Source: Ectocarpus siliculosus (taxonomy: Eukaryota > Sar > Phaeophyceae > Ectocarpales > Ectocarpaceae). Taken from it: DNA of 64,000 bases. Below are positions 1 to 12,867 of the stretch, one piece after another (the stretch's first letter is position 1; each line of letters starts with the position of its first letter). The notes below the pieces were generated by a model. It made no database searches and was not told where the DNA came from. It saw only the letters and a program-made list of their open reading frames with translations. The stretch spans positions 4,331,376 through 4,395,375 of the forward strand of contig FN649728.1 of assembly GCA_000310025.1 (NCBI GenBank), given 5' to 3'. Position numbers and translations under genes: made by a program.

Positions 1-3000
1 CTTGGACGAACGAAGACGGGGGTTGGAGACGACGGGCGAGAAGCCGGAGAACACTATGTGGGCCTACGGGTTGGCGAACGGTGCGGGAAAAACTTTGCCA
101 CATCTCGAGATAGATCTATAGGACCCGACGGCGACGGTTATTGTAGGAAACACTCTGCGTAGCTGGTCTGATGGCCGACTGTTGATGTCCACGCGCCCCG
201 CTCACACAACACATAGGCCACAAAAAGTACGAGAGTGTGATATGTCAGAAGTTATATCCTATGCACACTCTGCGCATCAGTGGTGGACGCCTGGTCGCTT
301 CGAGAAATCTGGTTTAACCTGGGCAAGGGTCATGAAGCAATGCAATAGATCACGTGACGTATTTCAGGGGTTGAGGTATTGGCTATGTGGGACGTTGAAG
401 CTGGACAATGGAAGTTCAGTTGCGGTGATGCGAAGGAGTCCAGTCTATTGAGTATGCATGTAACGAACCTCCCCCGACTGTTAGACTCCTAATCTGACGG
501 GTTTTCATCCAAGCCAGGTACCGTCGGCTTGTACAACAAGAGCAGGCGTGTTTGGAGAGTCAAGAACAAGAACCAGGTGAAAGAGGGGAGGTGGTGCTAC
601 ATGTAAGCTGGTCTACCCCCCGGGGCGAGGCGACCAGAACGTGGATTCAGGGCAGTAGCAATCAGTGGGGCATCCAAGATAGCAAGTATTGTTTTTGTTT
701 TCTAGATCTGCTCGCCGGCAAGAGACTCAAACCGGAGGCGCGGGTCGATGTTCTTGCATGTGAGGGACGGACTGCAGGGGGCGAAATCCCATCGGGGGGC
801 GCTTAGGCCTGAATGAAAACGAGAAGGGAGCACATTATGAAAGACTATAGCGGTGATTTCATGCACAGGTGACGGCACTAGCGATATTTGACATCGATGG
901 AGATGGAACGGCGGAAGTGGTCACAGGGTGGAGCAACGGTGCCATCATGGCTCGGAAGGCATCAAACGGAGAGGTGCGACGCGTGCAATCATGCACGCCG
1001 AAGTGCACAGTCGGTGATCTTCACAGTGTGTCGTGCTGTAGATCATTTCGAGCCCACGCTGCTGCGAAGCGCATTAAAACCAAACTTGTTTCTCCCCTAA
1101 ATATTTTCACCCCAAAGAGTCACCGGTCTTGCTCTGAAGGGGTTGACCTTGAGCAATTCGCGTTACACAGAGAGAAAGGGAGGCAGAAGCGATATTTACC
1201 AGGATCATTTTCGCCACGATCAAGTCAGCCTTCCATAGTTCTCAAATATCATCCTCCACCCACTCCCCATGCTACGAACATCACATTCACGCGAAATCAC
1301 GACACCTCATTTCGGGGGGTAGGTATTGAGCGGCGAACCTTCCAATTTTTTCCTCGATCTAACCCGCGTGGTCCACCCACAACCCTCACCATGACCCTCA
1401 TCACCGGTAACATCAATCAGCTGGTGTACAAAGACACCATGGCCTCGCCAATAGCTGCCATCGTTGTGGCGGATTATCGAATGAGCGGAGCCGACGAGTT
1501 GCTCGTTGTCAGCACCAGCGGCGAGGTCCGTGGATACATTCCCACCGTCCCTTCGTCTTCGGGAGATGGCTTAGAGCGGTTATCGAGCAACACGCGGATA
1601 CAAAAGGTGAGGTTGGACAAGCGGTCTAGTGACAGAATTAACCAACGGGGGGTCAGTAGGGGGATAGGGGGCGCAGTCGCCAGGGGGGTCTCTTCGCCAA
1701 AGGGTGCACAGTTTAGGCCTCTCCGAGTGCTTCATTTTTCCAACCTGACGCTCAACAGCAAAGGACAACCACGACAATCGAAAATGGCGGTCTACGGCCA
1801 TACCGTAGTGGCTGTGCCCTTATCCTGCCATGACCTTCCTCGCGAAAATATCCCGACCCGCCTGCAGGGGTTTTCTGGGAACAGAGCGCCACGGGGCGCC
1901 GAGAGGCAATACATGTGTGACTTTGACGAACCTCTCGAAACTTTCTTGAAAATAATGTCCGCCTGCAGTATGAACGACCCTGCCTTGACCACTTCTACAC
2001 CTGGGGTTAGTTTTAGGTGCGCACGACGTTACGTGGGAGTGGATATTCAAAAAGAATAATTTTGCGTGTGGCGATGACTGTTGGTATGTTTGTTTCTCGA
2101 CAGAGTCAGGCGGCACGAAACGAGCTGCAGGAACTGCAGCGGAAGAAGGCTACCCTTTCGTTGGAGCTCATGAGCCTGGAGGACGCATCAAGAAATAGAA
2201 AACAGGGGATCCGGGGCACCGGCGCCATTCCACTCAACACAGAGGCAAGTATTATTCGGCCAGACTCACGTGTATGGCATACCTGGGTTAGAATATGCCT
2301 CCAAGCCTCGGCAAAGCCTCGACTTGTTGTCATAGCTCCGTGATATTATTCAAGTACGTCACATACCCCAATGCTACGGTGCACGCTTGCTACCTACGTA
2401 TTTCTATCTGGAGCGATTATCCTCGACATATTGCTGGCTGTCTCCCTCGTATGATTGAACGAGCTCCGCGCATGTCAAGACTTTAAAGGCGAGAGTTTTT
2501 CTCTCCCTTCCGTTCGCGCCTCCCTGACAACGAGCACTTGTTGCCATCAAATCCACGTATCCACTCCAGATTTCTGCAGAGTGGCACCCTAGCGACAACG
2601 GTGGGCCTCTAGAGCTCCACGTGTCGACCAACAACGACGCCGTCATTATCAGCATTGTTGTCCTCGATCCGGACGGACGGCTGTTCGACGGAGAGGTACA
2701 GTATTTCTTGTTGTTCTGTTGCCGAAACTTTCCGTTTTTCCTGGTTTGTCTCCGGTCGTTAGTCCGACATGTCGCACCGGTTGTCTGTCTCGGGGATTAA
2801 TTCAAGAATGAGCCGTATTTTTTAACCTTCCTCCGTGCAAGAGTATTGCTTCCTCGAACTGCCCCTGGTTTCCGCTCGCTGCTATCGAAATCTGACATGC
2901 TGATAACCCGAACGGAAGACCTTGGTGTCGAGCCCGGAGATTCCCAGCTCGAAGGGAGTGCTAGTGGTTTCCTTCACGACCTCGGCGGGAAGACTTCAAG

Positions 3001-6000
3001 CGGCCAAGTTAACAATCCAGGTGCCGTGTTGGGAGTGCATCTGACAGCAATCGCAAAGAGTCGCAAGAAACTGCATAATTTCAGAGCCTGTGCAATAAAA
3101 TGCAGTCGGCGCACAGTGTGCCATACGCTGCCAGAAGTTCTTTTGGGGGCCTTGCAAAAGAATCAAAATGAATGGAACAGGATGTATGGGTGTATCGTGC
3201 GGCTAAGATCACTCAGCGTGCCGTCGCCGACGTTTCACGATAAGAATAGCCCCGTGTAGTTGGCGTGTAGAAGAAGAGATTATCACTTTCCTATGCAAAC
3301 CTTGCCCCCCACCGAATATCACTATTGCATTCTCATGGGTGAGAGTTGACATCGAACGATCGTGGTCGAGTCCGTTGGGGTTGTTCCTAATTTGTTAGCT
3401 TTTCCGGAAAATTCCACGTGAGCACAATGGATACCGCCTAGCTAGTCGGCCGACCAACGACTTGAAATACATGTCACCGTCTGCCATACATGGCACCGTC
3501 TCTCTAACAGGCGCACGTGGGGTCCCGGGGCTACCCAAACAACCTCTATGCCTTCGAGCTGCAGAAGGAGCTGCCAAAGTTCGCCATGTTCTCACAGGTA
3601 CCTTTTGAATGACCCAGCTGAGGGCTTCAGGACACCCTCGTATAACGCCACAAACCTGGTGCGGTGTTATTGCCAGCGCTGGAGATACAGTGTGTATGTT
3701 TATGTTCGGATGCACTGGTGAACAAAAGACGAGTCATACCTGCAGCTCATGTCAAAGCAACGGTTTCACTCCCGCTTCATTTGAACAACGATTTGACCCT
3801 AGCGATGCCCAATTGCTTAATTGTGCGTGAATAGGGATGATAGTGATGGCTCAGCCCATCGATAAGCTTTGCGGTGCAATCCCTTGATCCAAAGTGCCAA
3901 GCGCGCCAACGGTAAATCACCGTTCCAAGCATACGACACTGCCTCGCAATCAAGCTTACCCGGGGGGCCTAAAGCAACGTGCACTCGAACCCTTCCAAAC
4001 GATTCGCGAGTACATTGTTTCGTTCGCCACAGAGAATTTTCATATAACACCACCAGGTCAAGGATCCAGCGACTACCCCGAAACCCGACTCGTGTGTGAT
4101 GTTCAGCCTCTCGGATCAGCACTGGCGGGTGGGGCAGTGGATCGAGCGGAGTTTTCTCTGTGGGCACGAGGTCGCCGAGAACAGGCAAAGTGTCCAGCTA
4201 CGATATTCGGAACGTATGGCGTGATGATCTCTGCAATCTGCCGTTGAACGTTTCCGAGGCTGGATGCGTGGGCTGTTCGTGGGAGTTGATATTTTTGGCG
4301 GCGTTGTACACCGAACCTGAGAAACAACTTAGATTGCCGAAATACTGATAATAGTAAAAACAAAGTGGGAACGTGTCCCCCTTGTCTACTCTCCCGCGAC
4401 CATACTTTCTCCTGTCGCTTCTGTCCCGCTCGAAATCGTCGAAAAATACGTGCGAGGATGAGCCCCCAACACCATACCCTTCCTCCGAACGTCGCTACGC
4501 CTTCCTCAGAGAAATCATGGAGGCGTTTTGGCTCCCGCCTGAGGCGGAGGGCGAAAGTCCCGGGACACTATGGGTGCAGGTAATCGAACCAAAATATTTG
4601 CCTCACGCAGTTCAAACCACGTTTTCTTCCAGGCGCTTGGTGCCGAGAAACAGCTGGTGTTCTACCATTTGACTCTGAGACGTGTCGATCTTTGGGATCA
4701 TTTTGAAAAAATGGCATGTATAGGCGAGACTGAAAGCGCGCGTGGAGGTTCGAATACGCTGCGATAGCATGGAGCTGGCAGGCGAGGTGGTGCAGGACCT
4801 GGGCCGTTTCCTCGAGGTGAGGCATGTAGACTATTGCCGTATGGCCTGCCCCGTGGCCCCGGCAACCCGCGGTCAGCCCTGGGGCGAGAACTGTCTTCTG
4901 TAATTCTTCATGAATGAAAGCTTCATGAATCGGAAGTCCTACACGCTTTCGTAGTACGTTCGGTGGAGGTCACGGCAGCCTCCGTGAAACCTCTATCGAT
5001 CGATGAATGCATGGAAGTTTCGGTCAATATGCGCCCAAGCCGATGACCACCTGTTCCGGGCAGCGATGTATTCACCCGCCATGCACGACAACTCAATCAG
5101 CTCCATGTACGCCAACTGGCCCTGACCTATCCTAGCGACGAATGTAGTCAATAGTCTGCTGTGGGCGTAGGAATAGAACTAGGAGAGGGTTCATAACGGT
5201 AGATTGAGATTCGGGTAGATATACCACGCGCGACTTCCACGTGGCTTCTTTGGAAGCTTGCTGACGTTGCAGGGGTAGTTCTGTGACATTCCATTGCAGC
5301 CGTAGCGGCTCCAATGTGATATCTACCACAACCGAAACACCGGCTTTGTGCGGTTGTATCAACCTGCATTGGTTCGGTGCGGAGCATAAGAGCACACCCA
5401 CGCGAAATGACCCCACAAACAAGGTGACGGAGTTGGAGTCCACAGCACACTTCCCCGATGAGATGGAGGTTTTGAGGGACGTGATGGAGGGTGTGGTCGA
5501 CTACAATAGCTTAAGGCAGCAGCTCACCGCCGACATGGCCGACAGCTCTCAAAGGTAAGTGCGGCAGAAGGTTGAATGATGCAGGGCTTCAAACCGAAAG
5601 GGGGTGCGACCGATCAACGCCTCGACGCAACCTTGACTATATGAACTGCGATACTTTCAAGCCAGAGGCGGAACGATTGGGAAAGAATGTGACGTGCAGC
5701 AAACATTGGTTGTGAAAGTAACTTTGCCATACTGAATACGCTGATCATAGTGCAAACAGTATTACCGAAGAAGATCCCGTGTACGAGACTGCAGCACGTC
5801 AGCTGTTGCGTGGAACTCTGATGTTGATGGGTTTCCAGAGGACAGACAATCTATCACCCCATGTGTCGTCGACGGTTCAACTCAACGGTTCATTTAAGCA
5901 TGATCACATGTTACGGTTCTCGGAGAGCTGCAACGTTTCAGGTCTGCCGAATGGTTGCCACCGACAACCTACAACGTGTATGACCTTCCGTCGTGGCGTG

Positions 6001-8267
6001 CATGCAAGGGTGAAAGCGTATGTCGTGAGAGCCGAGGATGCCCGATTGCTGGGAGACATGCCGTTGGTGCGAAAGATGTATGCCGAGCTGAACAACCTCA
6101 ACAGGCGGCTGGTCGGCGAGTACGCCAAGCGGGCAAACAATCACCACGTAAGTTGGTTTTTCGGACAAGAGCACAGCCGCAAAACCATCACCTGCTTTCG
6201 TGTCCATTTCCAGTCAACAGGCCTACTCTTTTGGGGAAACTCAAGACGACGGGGGTCTTATCATAAATCTCAGCTGTTACCTGTCAACCAATAACCGTTG
6301 TCGGAGTCCATAGAGCAAACTATTTGCGTGTGAAGTACCAGCAAGGAGATTCAGGTGTTTCCCATCTGCCCCAAACGATGAACTGGGCCAACACACTTTC
6401 AGAACACCGAATGTCTCTGTCACGATTGGCCGTTGGCGTGGTATACCACCACCGCCTCATGCCACTGGGCGCCACAACGTTTCGAAGAGCGAGGTGCTTG
6501 CCCCCCCTTTTCCGTCTGCAACTGCATTGCTTTGCGTCCGGTTGTTCACACCAGGCACTACTTGCAGCCCTGAAGGAGGTCAAACAAACCGTGCAGAAGG
6601 TGAGAACGTCTTGACTTGGCGACAATATAATATTGTCTCCTGCGTGCTTACCTAGAACAGCTGAGATTCAGCGTGGTGTCTACCACAAACAGACTACACC
6701 TACTTCCGTATATCGTTGTGGTGATGATCTCCTGGTCTCCACCTGTGTAACCCAACCGAACAGGGCCCCCAGTTAAGAAAAAAAATCGATGAGAATAAAA
6801 GCTCAATGTTTTCGGAAACTAAGATAAAAGGGCCAAGAAGCACAGCTCAATCTCGGCCACAACATCAGAAACATACCAACAAGAACCATGATCGTGCGAT
6901 ACCCCAAGACAAAAGAAACAAGGTGTACAAGCTGGGGGAGCGTGTCCAAAGAAACGTTCCACTGATGCTGCTGCTGCTGCCATGCTCCCACCCCCTACCA
7001 ACAAAGTCATGTAATTTTTTGGCGGGGGGGGGAGAGTGGATATTTTGGCGGCGCCCCCCGCGCCCCAGCGCCGCCGCGGGATGCGCTACCCAATGCTGCT
7101 GTAATGATGTGCTGCTACAACCCCCAATGTTCGCCACACCGAGCTGTCGGATTAATTCTGCATAAAGGCTTGGTGTGTTGTTGTTTTCTTCGCCATCAGA
7201 AATAACAAAATACTACTACAGAGGTAAGAAAGATATTGAAAGAGAACGATGCGACAGCCCAAAGGAATAAGTAATACCAAAAAATGTTACGTTTTAAGAA
7301 GTTGGCCGACTTCGGCTGGTCCTTCTGCCCAGAATAAGAAATAGAGGCTCGACCCGATTTTGACGTTTCTTATCTCCGGGCCCTATCTGTAGTTACAGAC
7401 CCACGTGGTCACTATCGTCCTGCACGGTATATCGTGACAGTAGACCAAGAACCGGGCTAACCGTGAAAAGACGTCATGGTGGCTGACCTTACTTCAACTT
7501 TTAAGAAATAGTTACAACTGCGACAGGACCGGTTTTCAGAGCTGAAGCGAGGTGGTAGTCAACGAGCATACCCGAAGATAATTGCTGCATCATTTCACCT
7601 TTCGGTGTGCCATCTTCCCTCGAACCCTTCGGTTCCTTGGACGCGTTCGCGCAGGCATCGAATCTGCGAATAGGCCAGGCGAAGACAAGAGTGGTATCGG
7701 ACTGCCGGGCCGCGATCAAGGTCCGAGCGAGGAAACCACAGAGATGAAATGCCAATTGCAATCGTATGGAACTCAGGTTTATCGTATGGAACTCAGGTTT
7801 TACATCCAAACCATTGGTGGTTGCGTTCGATTTCTCTAGAGCGAGACAAACCGTACGAAGGAAGAGATTATTCTCCGCGAATTTGGTCGCGTTCTGAACT
7901 TCGATGTCATCACAAGGCGGATGATTAAGCCGGTAGGTACCGCTCTCGCTGTGAAGAAGCATCGTTGATCGCGTCGTGACGGCCATTCCTTTTGAGCATT
8001 AAGAAGCCCGGCAAGATAGTAGCATGCGTGGGTGGAGAGAGCTTTGCTCACCTACTCTTCGGCATGCCCCCCTTTGTGCGCCTCTACCTTCTGACACTAT
8101 CAATTCACCGATACCAATACATTCCGCAGGCAAACAACGCGGATGGTCTGGTGCAGGTCATCTCCGACGGGTTAGATCCCCTCGGAGCAGGCATCGTTCC
8201 GAGTACAACCGATGGACAAGGCGGACAGAGTCGTCTCGTCCCATCAGCGGGACGGGGCGAGAAGTAG
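1..8267 (+). CDS. BBS2: Bardet-Biedl syndrome 2 protein homologue (BBSome subunit), 5'-truncated by the window edge
   Basis: BBS2 is a beta-propeller and coiled-coil subunit of the BBSome, the coat complex that moves membrane proteins in cilia. Exons that join in phase: <1-80, 518-576, 869-973, 1421-1606, 2104-2244, 2582-2695, 2919-3020, 3511-3597, 4057-4213, 4512-4579, 4724-4816, 5424-5554, 6009-6147, 6555-6599, 7655-7720, 8130-8267 (stop TAG). They give about 569 residues, matching human BBS2 from roughly residue 200 to the end. Diagnostic stretches are [18 protein letters not shown] (propeller), [34 protein letters not shown] (coiled coil), [21 protein letters not shown] and the C-terminal [19 protein letters not shown]. 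The intron at 2245 has a GC donor. Least certain is 4213-4724: 4633-4683 is also open, but using it would need a 40-base intron. Family identity is secure; single borders are predictions. Confidence 0.93.
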
Positions 8268-9241
8268 CGGGCAACCCCTTTTTTTAGAGATAAGATAAAA
8301 CGGGAATAAGTCTTGTCCATGACTGCGATTTCGAGGATAGTCTAGAAGGCTTGCGATAGGTACGACATGGGGATGCATGATCTGGCATGCGTAGGAGAGA
8401 AAAGCACAAATTACGTGCTTGATTATGTGCAGGGAAGTTGCATCGGGGCGAGATCTCCCGGGTGCTACGTACACCAGCACCACCTCATTCGTTGCCCGGT
8501 ATGATGGGATAAACTCGGATTGCTGGACTGGACTACTGTACAAGCTAGAAGAGGCTTACTTCACCCGCTTGCATATGTTTTGCTATTTGCTACAAAGTAC
8601 CACACAGTCCTCTCTCAGGCGTTGGGCGTACATTATTCACAGGTAAATAAAGTTCCATATTGTATCAAAGCATTGCCCACATCAGACAGAGTGAATGGTT
8701 TTTTTCTTGCACGTTGCTGCGATAAAAAGAAAAAGAACAGGCCAGTGATTTGTTTGCAACCTCACTTCCCATTCGCGGTCGTTCCCAACCTACTATGTAG
8801 GAACGCCTAAGCTTTGAAGTCCCGATCCAGCTCAAGGAATCCGAAACGCCGAATCCAAGAGATCCAGCCTTCATCATCTGCGCCTAAAAACTATACCATG
8901 GGAAAGACGATTGACAGCAATATCTGTACTGCTGTACAACTGCTGGGAAAATTGATTTGAAAACAACTTTCTGTCATGCGTGTTGTTGTGTCACACTGCT
9001 TACACCATCTGGCATGAGGCTAGCAGGCTAGCTTGTACTATATGACACATACATGTGCTGCAGTACCTCTGGACAGACCCGGGGCTGGCGGGTGATCGAT
9101 GTGGCCGGAGCCCCCGCAGGCATGGTTGATGATATTGCGGACTCCCCCATCTACGTTGGCGGTGGTGTAGGGCAGAGGGTTGTTGTGGTCATCTCTTTTG
9201 ACTCCTATCTGAGGGCGTGGGAGTGACGGTACACTGAAAAG
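8268..9241. other. BBS2 3' flank, no recognised gene
   Basis: This stretch follows the BBS2 stop and should hold its 3' UTR. A frame without ATG is open from 9078 to 9224, after an acceptor-like CAG, and reads as RVVVVISFDSYLRAWE at its end. It matches nothing I recognise and may be a stray exon or chance. Nothing else is supportable here. Confidence 0.4.
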
Positions 9242-9742
9242 ATGCTCACCAGACAGTGTGATGCCGAGAACGGGGCCGACGCCTCAACAAACGAACGTCT
9301 TACCCGTATCGAGGATTCGCTGCTGCTGCTGTGCGCACAAATTGAGCTGGCGATCCTGAAGCCCAGGATGGAGGCCAAGCCCAAGCCCAGAGGCGACGAC
9401 CAGGGGCAAGAGCCAACAAACAGCGAACTACTCACTCGCGGTGCACGCGAAAGTATTCCGCCATCCCCTGAAACCTCCCAGCCGTTCGGTGATACGGGGG
9501 GGGGTAATGGGTATTCTAGCCAGACACCAGCCCATCTCTCGGCGAATGTGGGCGCGGCGATGATTGGGCAAGGAGATGTCAGCAGTTTTGCCGCAAAAGG
9601 TATGGTCTCACGGTGGCCTGCAGCAGGTGCTGGATACGATTTTGATGTTTCGATCAGTTCTTTTGATGGTGGAACTACTGTACCGTATTGGTTTTGCCTG
9701 TACCAGTGCTGCTGTGGTTTCCAAACAACAGCAGCAGCGTAG
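9242..9742 (+). CDS. Hypothetical protein, 166 residues, doubtful
   Basis: An ATG-started frame of 166 codons. Its N-terminal third is helix-prone (NERLTRIEDSLLLLCAQIEL) and followed by a Lys/Pro-rich linker and a Gly/Ser/Pro-rich part; the C-terminus is Cys-rich and then Ala-rich. I do not recognise a family. It lies between BBS2 and a repeat-rich zone, so it could be a decayed transposon gag, an isolated exon or a chance frame. The first part has a more protein-like composition than the last 40 codons, which run through CAG/CTG-like repeats. Confidence 0.2.
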   Translation: MLTRQCDAENGADASTNERLTRIEDSLLLLCAQIELAILKPRMEAKPKPRGDDQGQEPTNSELLTRGARESIPPSPETSQPFGDTGGGNGYSSQTPAHLSANVGAAMIGQGDVSSFAAKGMVSRWPAAGAGYDFDVSISSFDGGTTVPYWFCLYQCCCGFQTTAAA

Positions 9743-10255
9743 ACTAAACATCTACATGAGTCTTGTCATAAAGTATGGTATGCATATGCCTTACGACTGC
9801 GGTAACTACTTTGGTCTGTATTTCTTTGGGGGTTCGTTGAGGTTCTCGCCAGGCTGTTCGAGTCACAAACAACAATAAACTTTGTGAGCTGTTTGAGCTT
9901 GTGAGTCCTCACACAGCTGACAGCCAGCTGTGGATAGGTCCTGCCCCCCTGCTTGATTCTTCTTGCATCACACCCCTTAATTTCACTGGGCTCACATGAG
10001 CCCGCTCCAGAGGGATTCCTTGTGATCTCATGTGCATGGTCTACAGCAGTCTATCCTGTACCGCTCTAAAGGGTAGTCTAACTCCTGTCAAGAAACGGAG
10101 GTCGCCACCACGGAGTGGAGAAATCAAGGGTAAACAATGATAAGAATGAACTTCACCATTGAGGTCCTGTATTTTGCGACATGCCAAGAATCAACATCGA
10201 GAAAGTGAACAAAAAAAACGAGCTCTGATTGTTCGACGAACTCATATATTCATGT

Positions 10256-10620
10256 ACAAGGCTTCCCTTCGGGGATTTCGTGACTTGACTCCCGCGGGCG
10301 GCGCAAGAGGTCATGGCCAATGCTACCGTGAGCGTCCGCACTTCAAAACCTCTGGTTTTGGCTAAGGCTGGGGTTCGCACAAACATGTAGTTCCCATCCC
10401 AGGGTTAAGCGACGAATGGCAACTGCCAAGTTCTTGAGTGCGGCGCCAACTGCATCACGGTTGTATCGTTTCATCTCAACGTTCCGCATATTAACTGCAG
10501 AATACACTCATGTGCGAGGCTCCTAGACTTTTCGTGTGTGCGTGATTGCGTGCGTTCTATAGCGGCGTCTTTGCCGCAGATCCTGCTGCTGCTGTGCCCC
10601 GCTGCTTTCGGTCGATCGTC
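10256..10620. repeat. Diverged dispersed repeat family B, copy 1
   Basis: It begins near ACAAGGCTTCCCTTCGGGGA and continues through a CATCTCAACG box, a CTGCAGAAT box and a GGCGTCTTTGC box. The same ordered boxes recur in the copy from 11833, and the first box recurs at 15654. The copies are strongly diverged, which suggests an old element. Confidence 0.55.
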
Positions 10621-10749
10621 ACAATCAGTGTTGGTAGTAGGTGTGGAAACGTGTGTGCGTTGCGCAGGATTCAACAGTCTTTCTGTTTACGCAGCTCTGT
10701 TTACGCAGAGAAGTGTTGTATGTTTTGTGAAGGCTCTTCGACTTTGAAA

Positions 10750-10960
10750 TGCCCCCCCGCGAAATATAGCCAGTCGCGGCGACTTTAAGTGTCGATTGCA
10801 CGAGCCACGGATGCCTGGCGGTCCTCGGGCATGCGCAGTATTGTGCCGGCGAGCCTTCTGCGTGCCCCTGAGAAGGAACCATACATAGGAAGAGATGCGC
10901 TGCCGCGAGGGAGAAATAAATGTGCCTTGACACGAAAAACATTGATTTGGTATTCAGCAA
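10750..10960. repeat. Dispersed repeat family A, copy 1
   Basis: It shares ordered blocks with 15765-15965 and, in part, with 41320-41455: TAGCCAGTC, a GAGCCACGG/GCGCCACGG box, GTCCTCGGGCA, GTGCCCCTGAGAAGGAA and GCCGCGAG. No coding capacity or terminal inverted repeat is seen, so it looks like a short non-autonomous element. Confidence 0.6.
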
Positions 10961-11231
10961 ATCCCTGCCTGGAGAAAGAAGTCCCCCGAGGAAGTGTACG
11001 GTTCACATATAAATGCAAGTCAAAACCAGCTGCGGGAGCTACCGGGAAAGCGGGATTGGGTTGTTCAAATATCGGCTGCAGGGCCGCTGTTGTACTGTGT
11101 ACGACACGACTGCTACAGGTATACCCTGTTCATTGAGAGGCTATGTATCCACCACTCAACCGCGGAAACCATGGCCATTCCCTGTGGCCAGAAGACGCTG
11201 CTCACCGGCAAGCCTGAAACCCAGGGCTCAA

Positions 11232-11460
11232 CGTGGAGTTCGATGGGATGGCAAATTTGATGGTAATGGAATGGTGGGAGATTTTGGATCCCATCACGTT
11301 TACCATCCCATCTAGAGTTTCCCATTCCATCCACACTCCCATCGCAATGGCGTGTCCCATCCGACCCACTCCCATCACAAGAGCATATGCCATGCCAATC
11401 ACTCCCATCACAAAGCTTATCCCATCCCAGCCACTCCCACCAACATGACACCCATCCCAT
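11232..11460. repeat. CCCATC-rich imperfect tandem repeat
   Basis: Irregular reiterations of CCCATC/CCCAT and CACTCCCATCAC across about 230 bases, preceded by a short stretch of the opposite strand (GATGGGATGG). A related block lies at 13560-13760. It looks like a degenerate minisatellite. The frames it opens on either strand translate to Met/Gly- or His/Pro-rich low-complexity peptides and are not genes. Confidence 0.7.
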
Positions 11461-11832
11461 CTGAACACCAGCCAGACTCACATTTCCCACTGCCCCCCCC
11501 CCTGCGTACCTATTCTAATGTAGAGCGTACCCCCCGTTGCACCAGTTGGCGCGCCCCCCGCTGCCTCCCACTCGGCCTGCTGTGCTTCATACTGCTGTGT
11601 GGCGGACATGCGAAGCCAAAAGTGATGACAACAATAGTGAGTCTACAGTAGTATACGGCAGTCTACGCAACAGCCCCCGCAGCAGCACCCACTGGCAACA
11701 GTGGTGTCAACGACAGTAGTGACTCTACAACTCAGTCTCCAGCAACAGCTAGCTTCCGCTGCTGGCGCTCGCGCGGATGGTTCTGAACAGCTAATTGGTC
11801 GTAGCATCTCGCATGAAATGGGTATGTATGCA

Positions 11833-12115
11833 TAAACAAGGCTCCCCTACGGGAGGTAGGTGACTTGCCTCCCGGGGGCGACTCAAGAGGACATGGCCGA
11901 TGTCATCGCGGTCGCATCGTTGCATCTCAACGTCATGGCGTTCGGTAGTGCCGGTTTGGCATGCAACCTGCAGAATTTGCCTAGAATTTGCATCATGTGC
12001 GGGTTATTTTTTTTCTCCCGCCGGGACTTTGCGCTTGTGCGCGAGTTTGTGTTGTAGGCTACTGGCGTCTTTGCATGTCCTACTGCTTTAATCCGCTCAT
12101 TTGATCGCCTGCTCT
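11833..12115. repeat. Diverged dispersed repeat family B, copy 2
   Basis: It aligns in order with 10256-10620: ACAAGGCTCCCCTACGGGAG, then GAGGACATGGCC, CGCATCGTTGCATCTCAACG, CTGCAGAATTTG and TGGCGTCTTTGC. Spacing between boxes differs by small indels. Confidence 0.55.
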
Positions 12116-12867
12116 TATGTGATTGTGTTGCCCGTGGACGAGAGAATTTTTCGCGCAAACACCAATAACGGATCGAAGAGACGCTCAACGTGCCCAAGAA
12201 CGGTCACAGACAGACGTAGACTGTTACCAAGTCGACTTTGAATTTTTCGATTTTCCGGAATTGAAATTAAAATCACGGCGGCCAAAGTTGTGCAAGAGGT
12301 CTTCTGTGTCGCGCGGTGTGTTCCTATGAGCAACATCAAGAGCCTTGTCCCCTTTTGCGGCCATAACAAAAGGGTGTTTACATCTGTGGTTGACATCTGT
12401 CCTGTGTTTGGGCACACGCATGTCTGCACCAAACAGAAAAATTCTGTGCTGTTATTGGCTGATTGAAGAAAACATAGCACTCCGTTGCGACCAACATGTT
12501 TCGAATTCCAACGGATGCCAATGCTGTTGAATGTTGGTGGGGGGATCTGTTCTCCTTGACTCAGTTGTAATGTACCGTGTGTGTTGAGCTCCAGCGTCCT
12601 GCTAGTCGTTCAATATCATGTATGCTCTCAACAGACGAACAACGCGCAAACCTCATCATGGAAAAGACACACGCACCCAAACAACAGACCGCGAAAGAGG
12701 AAAACTCCCCGCTAAGAAGTGTTGTGTTCATTTTCAAGTATATCTGAAGGCTTGTTTTGGTTTGCATTCGCGACCCCTGGAATAGAGCCAATCCCAGCGA
12801 CCTTTGAGCGGCCATCACGCGCACCACCGATGTCTAGCGAGCCCCACACGCAACGAGTATTAATGTG

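Larger units (their letters stand above)
9743..12867. other. Gene-poor repeat-rich spacer
   Basis: No credible gene is visible. The stretch holds two diverged copies of a roughly 300-400 bp repeat (from 10256 and from 11833), a copy of a second dispersed repeat (10750-10960) and a CCCATC-rich block (11232-11460), each listed separately. The remainder (9743-10255, 12116-12867) shows nothing identifiable beyond short homopolymers. Confidence 0.5.

Noticed and set aside
4633-4683. Possible extra BBS2 exon [16 protein letters not shown]
   Set aside because: It would require a 40-base intron; joining 4579 to 4724 keeps phase and matches the family better.
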